Origin: JBBQXY01 sp051004815
Lineage (GTDB): Bacteria > Chloroflexota > Ktedonobacteria > Ktedonobacterales > Ktedonobacteraceae
Reading direction: 5' to 3'
NCBI GenBank assembly: GCA_051004815.1
Contig: JBPCJY010000207.1
Location: 1-13,268 of the forward strand
DNA: 13,268 nt
Shown: in pieces, positions 1 to 6,160 of the stretch
Position numbering within the stretch: the stretch's first letter is position 1
How the letters are laid out: the number at the start of each line of letters is the position of its first letter
Program-made: the position numbers and the translations under genes
Notes under the pieces: model-generated
Seen by the model: only the letters and a program-made list of their open reading frames with translations
Databases searched by the model: none
What the model was told of the DNA's origin: nothing

Positions 1-13
1 AAACGTCTTTCTC

Positions 14-27
14 ATACTGTACAGTAT
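14..27. repeat. 14-bp perfect palindrome
   Basis: The sequence ATACTGTACAGTAT is a perfect inverted repeat with no spacer, 27 bases beyond the methyltransferase stop codon. It could be an operator for the next minus-strand gene, which would lie outside the window. It could equally be a coincidence in AT-rich DNA. A minus-strand reading frame beginning with ATG at 34-32 runs open through it to the window edge. Confidence 0.4.
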
Positions 28-54
28 AGCACATCTTTAGATAGATTGCAAGTG

Positions 55-828
55 TTACCTAAAAACAACAGTGTGCCTTATATCCCCATGTCTCTGCGCC
101 AGGGGGCTTACGGCACCTATGCTAACAGGTGGGAGCAGAAAATCATCAGCGAGGAAAGGTTGTAAAGAGTTTCTAATCGCATAGGTAAAGGTATGACTTC
201 GTCCTCCGGTAAAGTTGGGACGTTGAAAGCTGTAGTGCGTAGGGACTGGAAATGATAAATCAACCTCTGGTAAACGTGTTCCAATAAAAAAGAGTCGCCA
301 ACGCTCTTCAGGAACGCCATAATGTGCCGAATTTAAAATATGAAATGTTACGCGATATCCCGCCTGGGCAAATGCAGCAATCACAGCACGTAACGTTTTG
401 CCTTCGTCTAGCGATAGTAAACCAGGTACATTTTCCATGACAATGAATTTGGGACGCAATCCCTCTAACACAATACGAGCATAGTGACGGAACAAACTAT
501 TTCGCGGGTCACTGTCGCTTCGTACAGGCGCGTTAATACTAAATCCTTGGCATGGTGGTCCACCAATCATTACATCCAGCTCTTCCGCATTGCAAGCAGA
601 AGCATCACGAATATGCTGGGCCGTCAATTCTTGAATAGGGCAAACAAAAGCAGTGGATGAGGGAAAGTTGTAACGAAAGGTTTGGGCAGCTTTGCGATCA
701 ACCTCATTAAAGAAGATGGGAGCAAATCCAGCATGATAGAAACCAGTCGCAAGCCCACCCGCTCCCGCGAAAAAGGCACCGCTTGTCAACCGCCGTCTCT
801 GTACGCCTGGTACGCCTGTCCCCTCCAT
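55..828 (-). CDS. C5-cytosine DNA methyltransferase, motifs I-VIII only (truncated or split)
   Basis: It would transfer a methyl group from S-adenosylmethionine to carbon 5 of cytosine at a specific DNA site. The 257-residue product shows motif I FAGAGGLATGF (residues 20-30, SAM binding), motif IV GGPPCQGFS with catalytic Cys93, motif VI ENV (132-134) and motif VIII-like PEERWRLFFIG (173-183). The chain stops about 70 residues after motif VIII, where a target-recognition domain and motifs IX and X would normally follow; complete family members usually exceed 300 residues. The ATG at 828 is supported by GGGAGG 5 bases upstream. No restriction endonuclease is visible. It is divergent from the acyl-CoA operon, and its codons look more AT-rich than that operon's, which is compatible with transfer. 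It may be a decayed gene or the alpha half of a split enzyme of the M.AquI kind. The family is certain; activity is not. Confidence 0.88.
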   Translation of the reverse strand: MEGTGVPGVQRRRLTSGAFFAGAGGLATGFYHAGFAPIFFNEVDRKAAQTFRYNFPSSTAFVCPIQELTAQHIRDASACNAEELDVMIGGPPCQGFSINAPVRSDSDPRNSLFRHYARIVLEGLRPKFIVMENVPGLLSLDEGKTLRAVIAAFAQAGYRVTFHILNSAHYGVPEERWRLFFIGTRLPEVDLSFPVPTHYSFQRPNFTGGRSHTFTYAIRNSLQPFLADDFLLPPVSIGAVSPLAQRHGDIRHTVVFR

Positions 829-879
829 GTCTGCCTCCCATAAATAATTTCTTTAGAATACCCGTTCACTTCTACCGCT

Positions 880-908
880 ATCGTAACAAGTGTAGAGCCA
901 CAAGTCAA
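880..908 (-). promoter_or_regulatory. Sigma-70-like promoter of the methyltransferase gene
   Basis: On the minus strand, TTGACT (908-903) is separated by exactly 17 bases from TACGAT (885-880). This matches the housekeeping -35/-10 consensus at 5/6 and 4/6 positions with ideal spacing. Transcription would start near 873, giving a leader of about 45 bases before the ATG at 828. Confidence 0.6.
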
Positions 909-922
909 TCCTCTCCTCCGAG

Positions 923-931
923 TGGTATACT
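923..931 (+). promoter_or_regulatory. Extended -10 promoter of the acyl-CoA operon (candidate)
   Basis: TGGTATACT carries an extended -10 TGn followed by TATACT (5/6 of consensus), about 70 bases upstream of the first hydratase ATG. There is no convincing -35 hexamer, as is usual for extended -10 promoters. It would fire away from the methyltransferase promoter, with the two elements about 20 bases apart. Confidence 0.4.
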
Positions 932-1000
932 ACAAAAGACCATTTTGGGAATACAGACCACCTATCTACAAGCGTAAACCATTTATTTACGAGGAGAAGT

Positions 1001-1777
1001 ATGTCCGACTACCAATACATTCTGACCGACCGCGACGAGCGCGTCGGCATCGCCACCCTCAACCGTCCCAAGCAGCTCAACGCCCTCAACATTCACCTGG
1101 TGCAGGAACTCGCCGACGTCCTTGAGGAGTTTGATCGCGACGAGGCCATCCGCTGTATCGTCATCACCGGCGCGGGTGATCGCGCCTTCGCCGCTGGAGC
1201 CGATATCAAAGAAATGTCTGATAAGTCCCCCATTGATATGATGCTCGGTGGCTTCGAGTCATGGAATCGCATACGCGGCATCAAAAAACCGTTGATTGCC
1301 GCCGTAGGAGGCTTCGCCTTGGGCGGTGGCTGCGAGCTTGCCATGAACTGTGACATGATTGTCGCCTCTGAAAACGCCCAGTTCGGGCAGCCCGAAATTA
1401 AGCTCGGCGTCATCCCCGGCGCAGGCGGTACGCAGCGCCTGGCTCGTACTTTCGGCAAGTACCGCACCATGGAGATGGTCTTGACAGGTGAGAACTTCAC
1501 CGCCCAGGAGATGGCAGCCCACGGACTGGTCAACCGCATCGTGCCAAAAGGCGAACACCTCAACGAAGCTATCAAGCTGGCAAAAGTTGTCGCTACCATG
1601 GCACCTATTGCCGTCCGCCTGGCGAAAGATGCCGTCTTGGCCGCCTCCGAGACAACCCTCGATCAGGGCCTTGCCATCGAGCGCAAGAACTTCTTCCTGC
1701 TCTTCTCCACCGAGGATATGCGCGAAGGAATGCAAGCTTTCATCGAGAAACGTGCAGCGGATTTCAAAGGAAAATAA
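1001..1777 (+). CDS. Enoyl-CoA hydratase (crotonase family, PaaF/FadB-like)
   Basis: It would add water across the trans-2 double bond of an enoyl-CoA to give the 3-hydroxyacyl-CoA. The 258 residues match the usual single-domain crotonase length. The oxyanion-hole segments are AFAAGADIKEM (62-72) and ALGGG (106-110). Both catalytic glutamates are present: Glu112 in GGGCELAM and Glu132 in PEIKLGVIPGAGG. The C-terminus ends with the common family pattern EGMQAFIEKR. GAGGAG at 991-996 lies 4 bases before the ATG, which fixes the start. It is first in an operon with a second crotonase 14 bases downstream and a thiolase. With the PaaJ/PcaF-like thiolase, the best guess is 2,3-dehydroadipyl-CoA hydratase (PaaF-like) or a short-chain beta-oxidation hydratase. 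Substrate cannot be read from sequence alone, so no symbol is given. Codons are strongly C-ending, as in the next two genes. Confidence 0.93.
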   Translation: MSDYQYILTDRDERVGIATLNRPKQLNALNIHLVQELADVLEEFDRDEAIRCIVITGAGDRAFAAGADIKEMSDKSPIDMMLGGFESWNRIRGIKKPLIAAVGGFALGGGCELAMNCDMIVASENAQFGQPEIKLGVIPGAGGTQRLARTFGKYRTMEMVLTGENFTAQEMAAHGLVNRIVPKGEHLNEAIKLAKVVATMAPIAVRLAKDAVLAASETTLDQGLAIERKNFFLLFSTEDMREGMQAFIEKRAADFKGK

Positions 1778-1791
1778 AGGAGAAAAAAAAC

Positions 1792-2556
1792 ATGTCATAC
1801 GAACTTATTGAATTGGCATACTGTGACGATTTCGCCACCATCATCATGAACTATCCGCGGCGTCGCAATGCCCTATCGCTCAAACACATGCTTGAGTTGA
1901 CCGATGCTTTCCGCAACGTTGGCGAAAGCGGCGTTCGGGGAGTGATCTTAGCCGCCAACGGCCCGGTCTTTTCTGCCGGCCACGACTTCGCTGATATGGT
2001 CGGTCAAGACCTCGTATCCATGCGCAAGGTGCTACACGTCTGCACCACCTTGATGGATACGATTCAGGAGATTCCACAACCCGTACTCGCCCGTGTCCAG
2101 GGGCTTGCTACTGCCGCAGGCTGTCAACTAGTCGCGACCTGCGACCTGGCCGTTGCCTCCACCGTGGCAGCTTTTGCCACGCCCGGCGGTAAGGGCGGCT
2201 GGTTTTGTACCACCCCCATGGTGGCCGTCAGCCGTGCCATCGGGCGCAAGCGAGCATTGGAAATGCTACTGACAGGTGACTCGATCGACGCACAAACCGC
2301 GGCAGACTGGGGCCTCGTCAACCGCGTCGTCTCCCCTGAACGACTTGAGGAGGAAGCGCAGCGGCTGCTAGAAGCTGCGACACGCGGCAGCCTGATCTCC
2401 AAAGGCATCGGCAAACACGCCTACTACGCCCAGATCGATCTCCCTCAACCGCAAGCCTACAACTATGCACAAGAGGTCATGGCCTCCACCTCCCAACTAC
2501 CCGACGCCCAGGAAGGCATGCAAGCCTTCATCGAGAAACGAAAACCCAACTTCTAA
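1792..2556 (+). CDS. Crotonase-fold protein lacking both catalytic Glu (ECHDC3-like)
   Basis: This 254-residue enoyl-CoA hydratase/isomerase-family protein most resembles the ECHDC3-type branch, for example GLATAAGCQLVATCDLAVAS (104-123), then FATPGGKGGWFCTTP (128-142) and a C-terminal QEGMQAFIEKRKP. In the preceding hydratase the catalytic residues are Glu112 and Glu132; the matching positions here are Gln112 and Gly132. Ordinary hydration by the two-glutamate mechanism is therefore unlikely. The CoA-binding and oxyanion-hole backbone (FSAGHDF, 60-66; ATAAG, 106-110) is kept, so it probably still binds an acyl-CoA. It could act as an isomerase or thioesterase, or as a non-catalytic partner. 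It starts 14 bases after the upstream stop with AGGAG at 1778-1782 and is clearly co-transcribed. PaaG was considered, but its characteristic segments do not match. Confidence 0.88.
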   Translation: MSYELIELAYCDDFATIIMNYPRRRNALSLKHMLELTDAFRNVGESGVRGVILAANGPVFSAGHDFADMVGQDLVSMRKVLHVCTTLMDTIQEIPQPVLARVQGLATAAGCQLVATCDLAVASTVAAFATPGGKGGWFCTTPMVAVSRAIGRKRALEMLLTGDSIDAQTAADWGLVNRVVSPERLEEEAQRLLEAATRGSLISKGIGKHAYYAQIDLPQPQAYNYAQEVMASTSQLPDAQEGMQAFIEKRKPNF

Positions 2557-2579
2557 TGCACGCTCTGCGTGTATAGTAG

Positions 2580-2600
2580 GGGCGACCCTTGCGGTCGCCC
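2580..2600 (+). repeat. Intergenic palindrome, REP-like
   Basis: GGGCGACC (2580-2587) and GGTCGCCC (2593-2600) form a perfect 8-bp GC-rich stem around a CTTGC loop, in the 86-base gap between the second crotonase and the thiolase. From memory, this sequence type with the preceding GTAGG recurs between genes in several Chloroflexota and other phyla; copy number here cannot be tested. No U-tract follows, so it is a poor intrinsic terminator. It may modulate mRNA stability within the operon. Confidence 0.6.
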
Positions 2601-2642
2601 TGGTAACCCAATAAATAACCAGAAAGGGCCAGGAAAAAAACC

Positions 2643-3839
2643 ATGGAAGAAGCCGTCATCCTCTCAGCCGTGCGTACCCCCGTTGGACGCTATGGCGGAA
2701 GCCTCAAAGATGTCCGGCCCGATGATCTCGCCGCACTGGTAATCGCCGAAGCGGTACGACGTGCGAACATCGACGCCGATAGCATTGAAGATGTCATTTT
2801 AGGGTGTGCCAATCAGGCTGGCGAGGATAACCGCAACGTGGCGCGTATGGCCTTACTCCTCGCGGGTCTACCGCAACATGTCGCTGGCCAGACCGTCAAT
2901 CGTCTCTGCGGCTCAGGCTTACAGGCCATCAATAGCGCGGCCCAGGCCATTCAAACGGGTATGGGCGATACCTTTGTCGCCGGTGGCACCGAGAGCATGA
3001 CCCGCGCCCCCTTCGTCATAGGCAAGGCGGAGACCGCCTTTGGCCGCAACATGAAGCTGGAAGACACCACCCTTGGCTGGCGTTTCATCAACCCCAAGCT
3101 CTCCGCGATGCACCATCCATACAGCATGGGCGAGACCGCCGAGAACGTCGCTGAGAAGTACCACATCAGTCGTGCCGACCAGGATGCCTTCGCCTTGCGT
3201 AGCCAGCAACGAGCGGTTGCCGCCCAACAAGCGGGTCGCTTCGCATCCGAAATCATCCCCGTCACTATTCCACAGAAGAAGGGCGAGCCAACCATCGTCG
3301 CGCTGGACGAACATCCTCGTGCCGATACAACGCTCCAAAAATTGGCCGCGTTAAAGCCCGTCTTCCGCAAAGATGGCACCGTTACGGCTGGCAACGCTGC
3401 TGGCATCAATGATGGAGCCGCCGCCTTAGTCTTGATGGCACAGAGCCGCGCTCGACAGCTCGGTCGGCCCGCTCGTGCGCGTATCGTCGCCTCCGCCGTC
3501 GCCGGTGTCGATCCCGCCTACATGGGCCTGGGGCCTATCCCTGCAACGCGCAAAGTCCTGCAACGCGCCAGACTCAGCATCAAAGATATTGACCTGGTCG
3601 AGCTCAACGAAGCCTTTGCCTCGCAATCGCTACAATGTATGCGCGAATTAGAGATTGACGAGGACAAACTCAACGTCAACGGAGGAGCCATCGCCCTCGG
3701 CCATCCCCTTGGTTGTAGTGGCGCACGCCTCGTCGTCACCCTTCTCCACGAATTGGAACGGCGCGGCGGTCGCTACGGCCTCGCTACCATGTGCATCGGC
3801 GTAGGCCAGGGCATCGCCACCATCATCGAACGCATATAG
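2643..3839 (+). CDS. Acetyl-CoA acyltransferase, 3-oxoadipyl-CoA thiolase-like
   Basis: It would cleave a 3-oxoacyl-CoA with CoA to yield acetyl-CoA and a shortened acyl-CoA. The 398-residue length is typical of class II thiolases. The acyl-accepting Cys89 lies in NRLCGSGLQ, His354 in GGAIALGHPLG and the proton-shuttling Cys384 in ATMCIGVGQG; NEAF is at 322-325. GCANQAGEDNRNVARMALL (54-72) and the APFVIGKAE/RNMKLEDTT/GWRFINP segments (122-151) closely recall PcaF/PaaJ. These cleave 3-oxoadipyl-CoA (and 3-oxo-5,6-dehydrosuberyl-CoA for PaaJ) into succinyl-CoA and acetyl-CoA. A general beta-oxidation thiolase is the alternative. AGGA at 2631-2634 supports the ATG. It is the last gene of the acyl-CoA group. 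No PaaA-E monooxygenase or PaaK ligase is in the window, so the full pathway is not shown. Confidence 0.93.
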   Translation: MEEAVILSAVRTPVGRYGGSLKDVRPDDLAALVIAEAVRRANIDADSIEDVILGCANQAGEDNRNVARMALLLAGLPQHVAGQTVNRLCGSGLQAINSAAQAIQTGMGDTFVAGGTESMTRAPFVIGKAETAFGRNMKLEDTTLGWRFINPKLSAMHHPYSMGETAENVAEKYHISRADQDAFALRSQQRAVAAQQAGRFASEIIPVTIPQKKGEPTIVALDEHPRADTTLQKLAALKPVFRKDGTVTAGNAAGINDGAAALVLMAQSRARQLGRPARARIVASAVAGVDPAYMGLGPIPATRKVLQRARLSIKDIDLVELNEAFASQSLQCMRELEIDEDKLNVNGGAIALGHPLGCSGARLVVTLLHELERRGGRYGLATMCIGVGQGIATIIERI

Positions 3840-3860
3840 ACCTCCCAACACTGTTCCCCC

Positions 3861-3888
3861 TTGATTGCATAGTGTAAGCTCTTAATAG
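3861..3888 (+). promoter_or_regulatory. Possible promoter before ctaG
   Basis: TTGATT (3861-3866) and TAATAG (3883-3888) are separated by 16 bases in the 95-base gap between the thiolase and ctaG. The -35 is fair and the -10 is poor. The gap, the change of function and the shift in codon use after the thiolase support a new transcription unit, but this promoter is a weak call. Confidence 0.3.
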
Positions 3889-3934
3889 GGAAACAGGAAA
3901 ATGTGGCATTACTGATGAAAGGTCGCCAGCACTT

Positions 3935-4786
3935 ATGGCAGACATAGGACTCTCTTTCTGGCTCACACAATGGGATTGGGAGCCATCTATTGTGGTTGGT
4001 ACGGCACTCATTGTAGCCTTGTACCTCTATGCGCTCAACTCGTTGCGGAAACGCTATTATCCAGAAGAGCAGGTTAAAACTGGCCAGACCGTGGCTTTCT
4101 TGCTAGGGATATTCATTATGTTCCTGTCCCTGGTCTCGCCCCTGGATGAGTTGGGCGACAGCTACCTCTTCAGTGCCCACATGTTACAGCATCTCTGCCT
4201 GACTATGGTGGGGCCACCATTGTTGCTGATTGGGACGCCTGCATGGATGGTAAAACCGCTGCTGCGCAATCGCGCTATATTTCTCATTGCCAAATTTTTC
4301 ACTTACCCAGCCATCGCGTTTTTCCTTTTTAATGCTGATTTCTGGCTCTGGCACGCACCTCCACTCTATAATGCGACCTTAGAGAATCAGTCCATACACA
4401 TCCTGGAACACCTCACCTTCATCGTTTTTGGCGTCTTAAACTGGTGGCCTATTTTCAGTCCATTGGAGGAAGGTTTGCCGCGTCTCTCGCCGGGCGGGCG
4501 CATACTCTATCTTTTCCTGAGTGGGATGCCGATGGTTGCGTTGGGTGCCGGCCTCACTTTTGCTCCGCCCCTCTACGCTCCATACCTGGCTGCTCCACGT
4601 ATCTGGGGCCTTTCGCCCGCCACCGACCAACAGTTGGGTGGACTCATCATGTGGGTACCGGTAAACATTGCCTACATTGTGGTCGTGAGTATCATCTTTA
4701 TTCATTGGATGCAGAAGCAGGAGGCCAGGCAAATGCAGGAAGAGGCGGAGCTAGATGCCGCACAAAGTGAGGCCACTATTTTATGA
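3935..4786 (+). CDS. ctaG: CtaG-type (caa3_CtaG) cytochrome c oxidase assembly factor
   Basis: This polytopic membrane protein of 283 residues has about seven predicted hydrophobic helices. It belongs to the Bacillus-type Caa3_CtaG family, which is needed for assembly of the copper centres of caa3 oxidases and is unrelated to Cox11. Family signatures are SPLDELGDSYLFSAHMLQH (68-86), the repeated histidines in that helix and in ILEHLTF, DFWLWHAPPLYNA (135-147) and DQQLGGLIMWVP near 232-243. The C-terminal tail after the last helix is charged and glutamate-rich. The ATG at 3935 has only a distant AAAGG (3918-3922). Placement directly ahead of coxB and coxA agrees with the role. Confidence 0.9.
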   Translation: MADIGLSFWLTQWDWEPSIVVGTALIVALYLYALNSLRKRYYPEEQVKTGQTVAFLLGIFIMFLSLVSPLDELGDSYLFSAHMLQHLCLTMVGPPLLLIGTPAWMVKPLLRNRAIFLIAKFFTYPAIAFFLFNADFWLWHAPPLYNATLENQSIHILEHLTFIVFGVLNWWPIFSPLEEGLPRLSPGGRILYLFLSGMPMVALGAGLTFAPPLYAPYLAAPRIWGLSPATDQQLGGLIMWVPVNIAYIVVVSIIFIHWMQKQEARQMQEEAELDAAQSEATIL

Positions 4787-4801
4787 ATCCATCTGTGTAT
4801 T

Positions 4802-4832
4802 CAGGTCGTTGTAAGGTGAAGACAACGACCTG
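4802..4832 (+). terminator. 10-bp perfect hairpin after ctaG
   Basis: CAGGTCGTTG (4802-4811) pairs perfectly with CAACGACCTG (4823-4832) around an 11-base loop, 15 bases after the ctaG stop. No U-tract follows, so it is either a non-classical terminator or an mRNA-stability element. The promoter just downstream suggests that a transcript boundary lies here. Confidence 0.5.
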
Positions 4833-4851
4833 CAAGCCACCTTTCAGGAAG

Positions 4852-4876
4852 AATCGCTATAGTAATCGCATATAAT
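4852..4876 (+). promoter_or_regulatory. Promoter of the coxB operon with direct repeats
   Basis: A perfect -10 hexamer TATAAT lies at 4871-4876 without a recognisable -35. In the -35 region AATCGC occurs twice, at 4852-4857 and 4864-4869, 12 bases apart. This looks like an activator-dependent promoter, but the activator is unknown. The leader to the GTG at 4963 would be about 80 bases. Confidence 0.5.
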
Positions 4877-4962
4877 GGCAAGGGTGTCTCATAGTACGTC
4901 AAACTACGTGAGCTAAATGTCTTTCCATGCCATCGTAAAACATGCTTTTTAGGAGAACAGAA

Positions 4963-6066
4963 GTGAGGATGCCTTTATTTCGCGGGATGAAACGCTGGGC
5001 AATGATAATCCCAGTCGTGTTTTTATCCTCGCTCCTCTTTGCCGCTTGCGGCGACAATTCCCCCTCGATATTGAACGCAACGGGGCCAGTTGCCGGCCAG
5101 GAAGCAAACTTATTCTGGTTTACCCTGATTGTCGCTACGATAGTATTTGTAGCCGTTGAAGGGTGGTTAATCTTCTCTATAGTCCGCTTTCGTGAGCGGC
5201 CTAATACGCCGGAGCCAAAGCAGATTCAAGGAAACAACACCGTTGAAATTATTTGGACAGTTTTACCCTCTCTCTTCTTGTTCGCGGTCCTGGCGGGTAC
5301 CATTTACACAATGTTTGGTCTGCAAAACATCACCGGTAATGGTCGCTTGGAGGTAAAAGCTGTTGGGCACCAATGGTGGTGGGAGTTTGACTACCCCAGT
5401 CTGCATAATATTACGACCGCTGATACCCTCTACATTCCGCTGGGGACGGTGATCCAGACCGATCTGGTTTCCAACAACGTCATCCACAGCTTCTGGGTAC
5501 CGCAAATTACTGGTAAAACAGATGTGATTCCTGGACACGACAACACCAAGCTCTTTCGGGCCGACCAGCTCGGCGAGTTCCGTGGTGAGTGTGCTGAATA
5601 TTGTGGCACACAACATGCCCATATGAACTTCAGCGTGGTGGTTTTGACGCAGGCTGAATTTAACGTCTGGGCCAGTGGGCAGCAACAAGCGGCACTCTCA
5701 TCCACCGATGCGCTTGCTCAGGAAGGCCAGAAGATTTTCAAAGGTGCTGGCGGTTGTACTGCCTGTCACGGTATCGTAGGTGTGAACCTGACAAGCTATA
5801 CTGATCCAAAGGCATCAGCGTTGGTTGGGCCAGACCTGACCCACTTTGGGAGCCGTCACTTGATTGCCGGTGGTGTACTGGAATGGGGACGACCGGGTGA
5901 TACCTCGTGTGATATCGTCAATGGCCAGGTGAAGGACCCCGCCAATTGTGGCATTTATCAATGGTTGTCGGATACACAGAAGTATAAGCCTGGCAACGAT
6001 ATGGCGATAAGTGTTACACCCGCGCAGATCAATGAACTGGTAGCTTACCTGGAGAGTCTGAAGTAG
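4963..6066 (+). CDS. coxB: Cytochrome c oxidase subunit II with fused cytochrome c (caa3-type)
   Basis: It receives electrons at a C-terminal haem c and passes them through CuA to subunit I. The GTG at 4963 is preferred because AGGAG (4951-4955) sits 7 bases upstream; an in-frame ATG at 4942 has no such site. From the GTG, residues 10-29 form a lipoprotein signal with lipobox LLFAAC, predicting lipidation at Cys29. Two membrane helices follow near 50-75 and 95-120. GHQWWWEFDY (135-144) is the subunit II aromatic patch. The CuA ligands are His175, Cys210 and Cys214 (CAEYC), with Glu212 between them, His218 and Met221. The cytochrome c domain has CTACH (265-269) and a likely axial Met347 in NDM. 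An insert containing CDIVNGQVKDPANC (316-329) adds two further cysteines. The protein has 367 residues from this start. Confidence 0.95.
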   Translation: MRMPLFRGMKRWAMIIPVVFLSSLLFAACGDNSPSILNATGPVAGQEANLFWFTLIVATIVFVAVEGWLIFSIVRFRERPNTPEPKQIQGNNTVEIIWTVLPSLFLFAVLAGTIYTMFGLQNITGNGRLEVKAVGHQWWWEFDYPSLHNITTADTLYIPLGTVIQTDLVSNNVIHSFWVPQITGKTDVIPGHDNTKLFRADQLGEFRGECAEYCGTQHAHMNFSVVVLTQAEFNVWASGQQQAALSSTDALAQEGQKIFKGAGGCTACHGIVGVNLTSYTDPKASALVGPDLTHFGSRHLIAGGVLEWGRPGDTSCDIVNGQVKDPANCGIYQWLSDTQKYKPGNDMAISVTPAQINELVAYLESLK

Positions 6067-6094
6067 CTTGTTGACCCTGTTGTAGCTGGTAGTT

Positions 6095-6115
6095 TGTTAG
6101 CCTGATAGGCTAACA
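6095..6115 (+). repeat. 8-bp hairpin between coxB and coxA
   Basis: TGTTAGCC (6095-6102) and GGCTAACA (6108-6115) form a perfect stem with loop TGATA. It lies 28 bases after the coxB stop and 45 bases before the coxA start. There is no U-tract. It is probably an intra-operon stability or processing element rather than a full terminator, since coxA has no obvious promoter of its own. Confidence 0.55.
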
Positions 6116-6160
6116 GGCAATTGGATGGTTAGACAGGACTGGATATTTGGAGGAATGCCC

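Noticed and set aside
14..27. LexA/SOS box reading of the palindrome
   Set aside because: The CTGT and ACAG halves are adjacent with no spacer, unlike the spaced SOS boxes of proteobacteria or the Bacillus type.
1093..1798. Long minus-strand reading frames opposite the first hydratase (1093-1599 and 1259-1798)
   Set aside because: They lie wholly or almost wholly antisense to a gene with intact catalytic motifs, have skewed composition and no recognisable domain. They are shadows of a C-ending codon bias.
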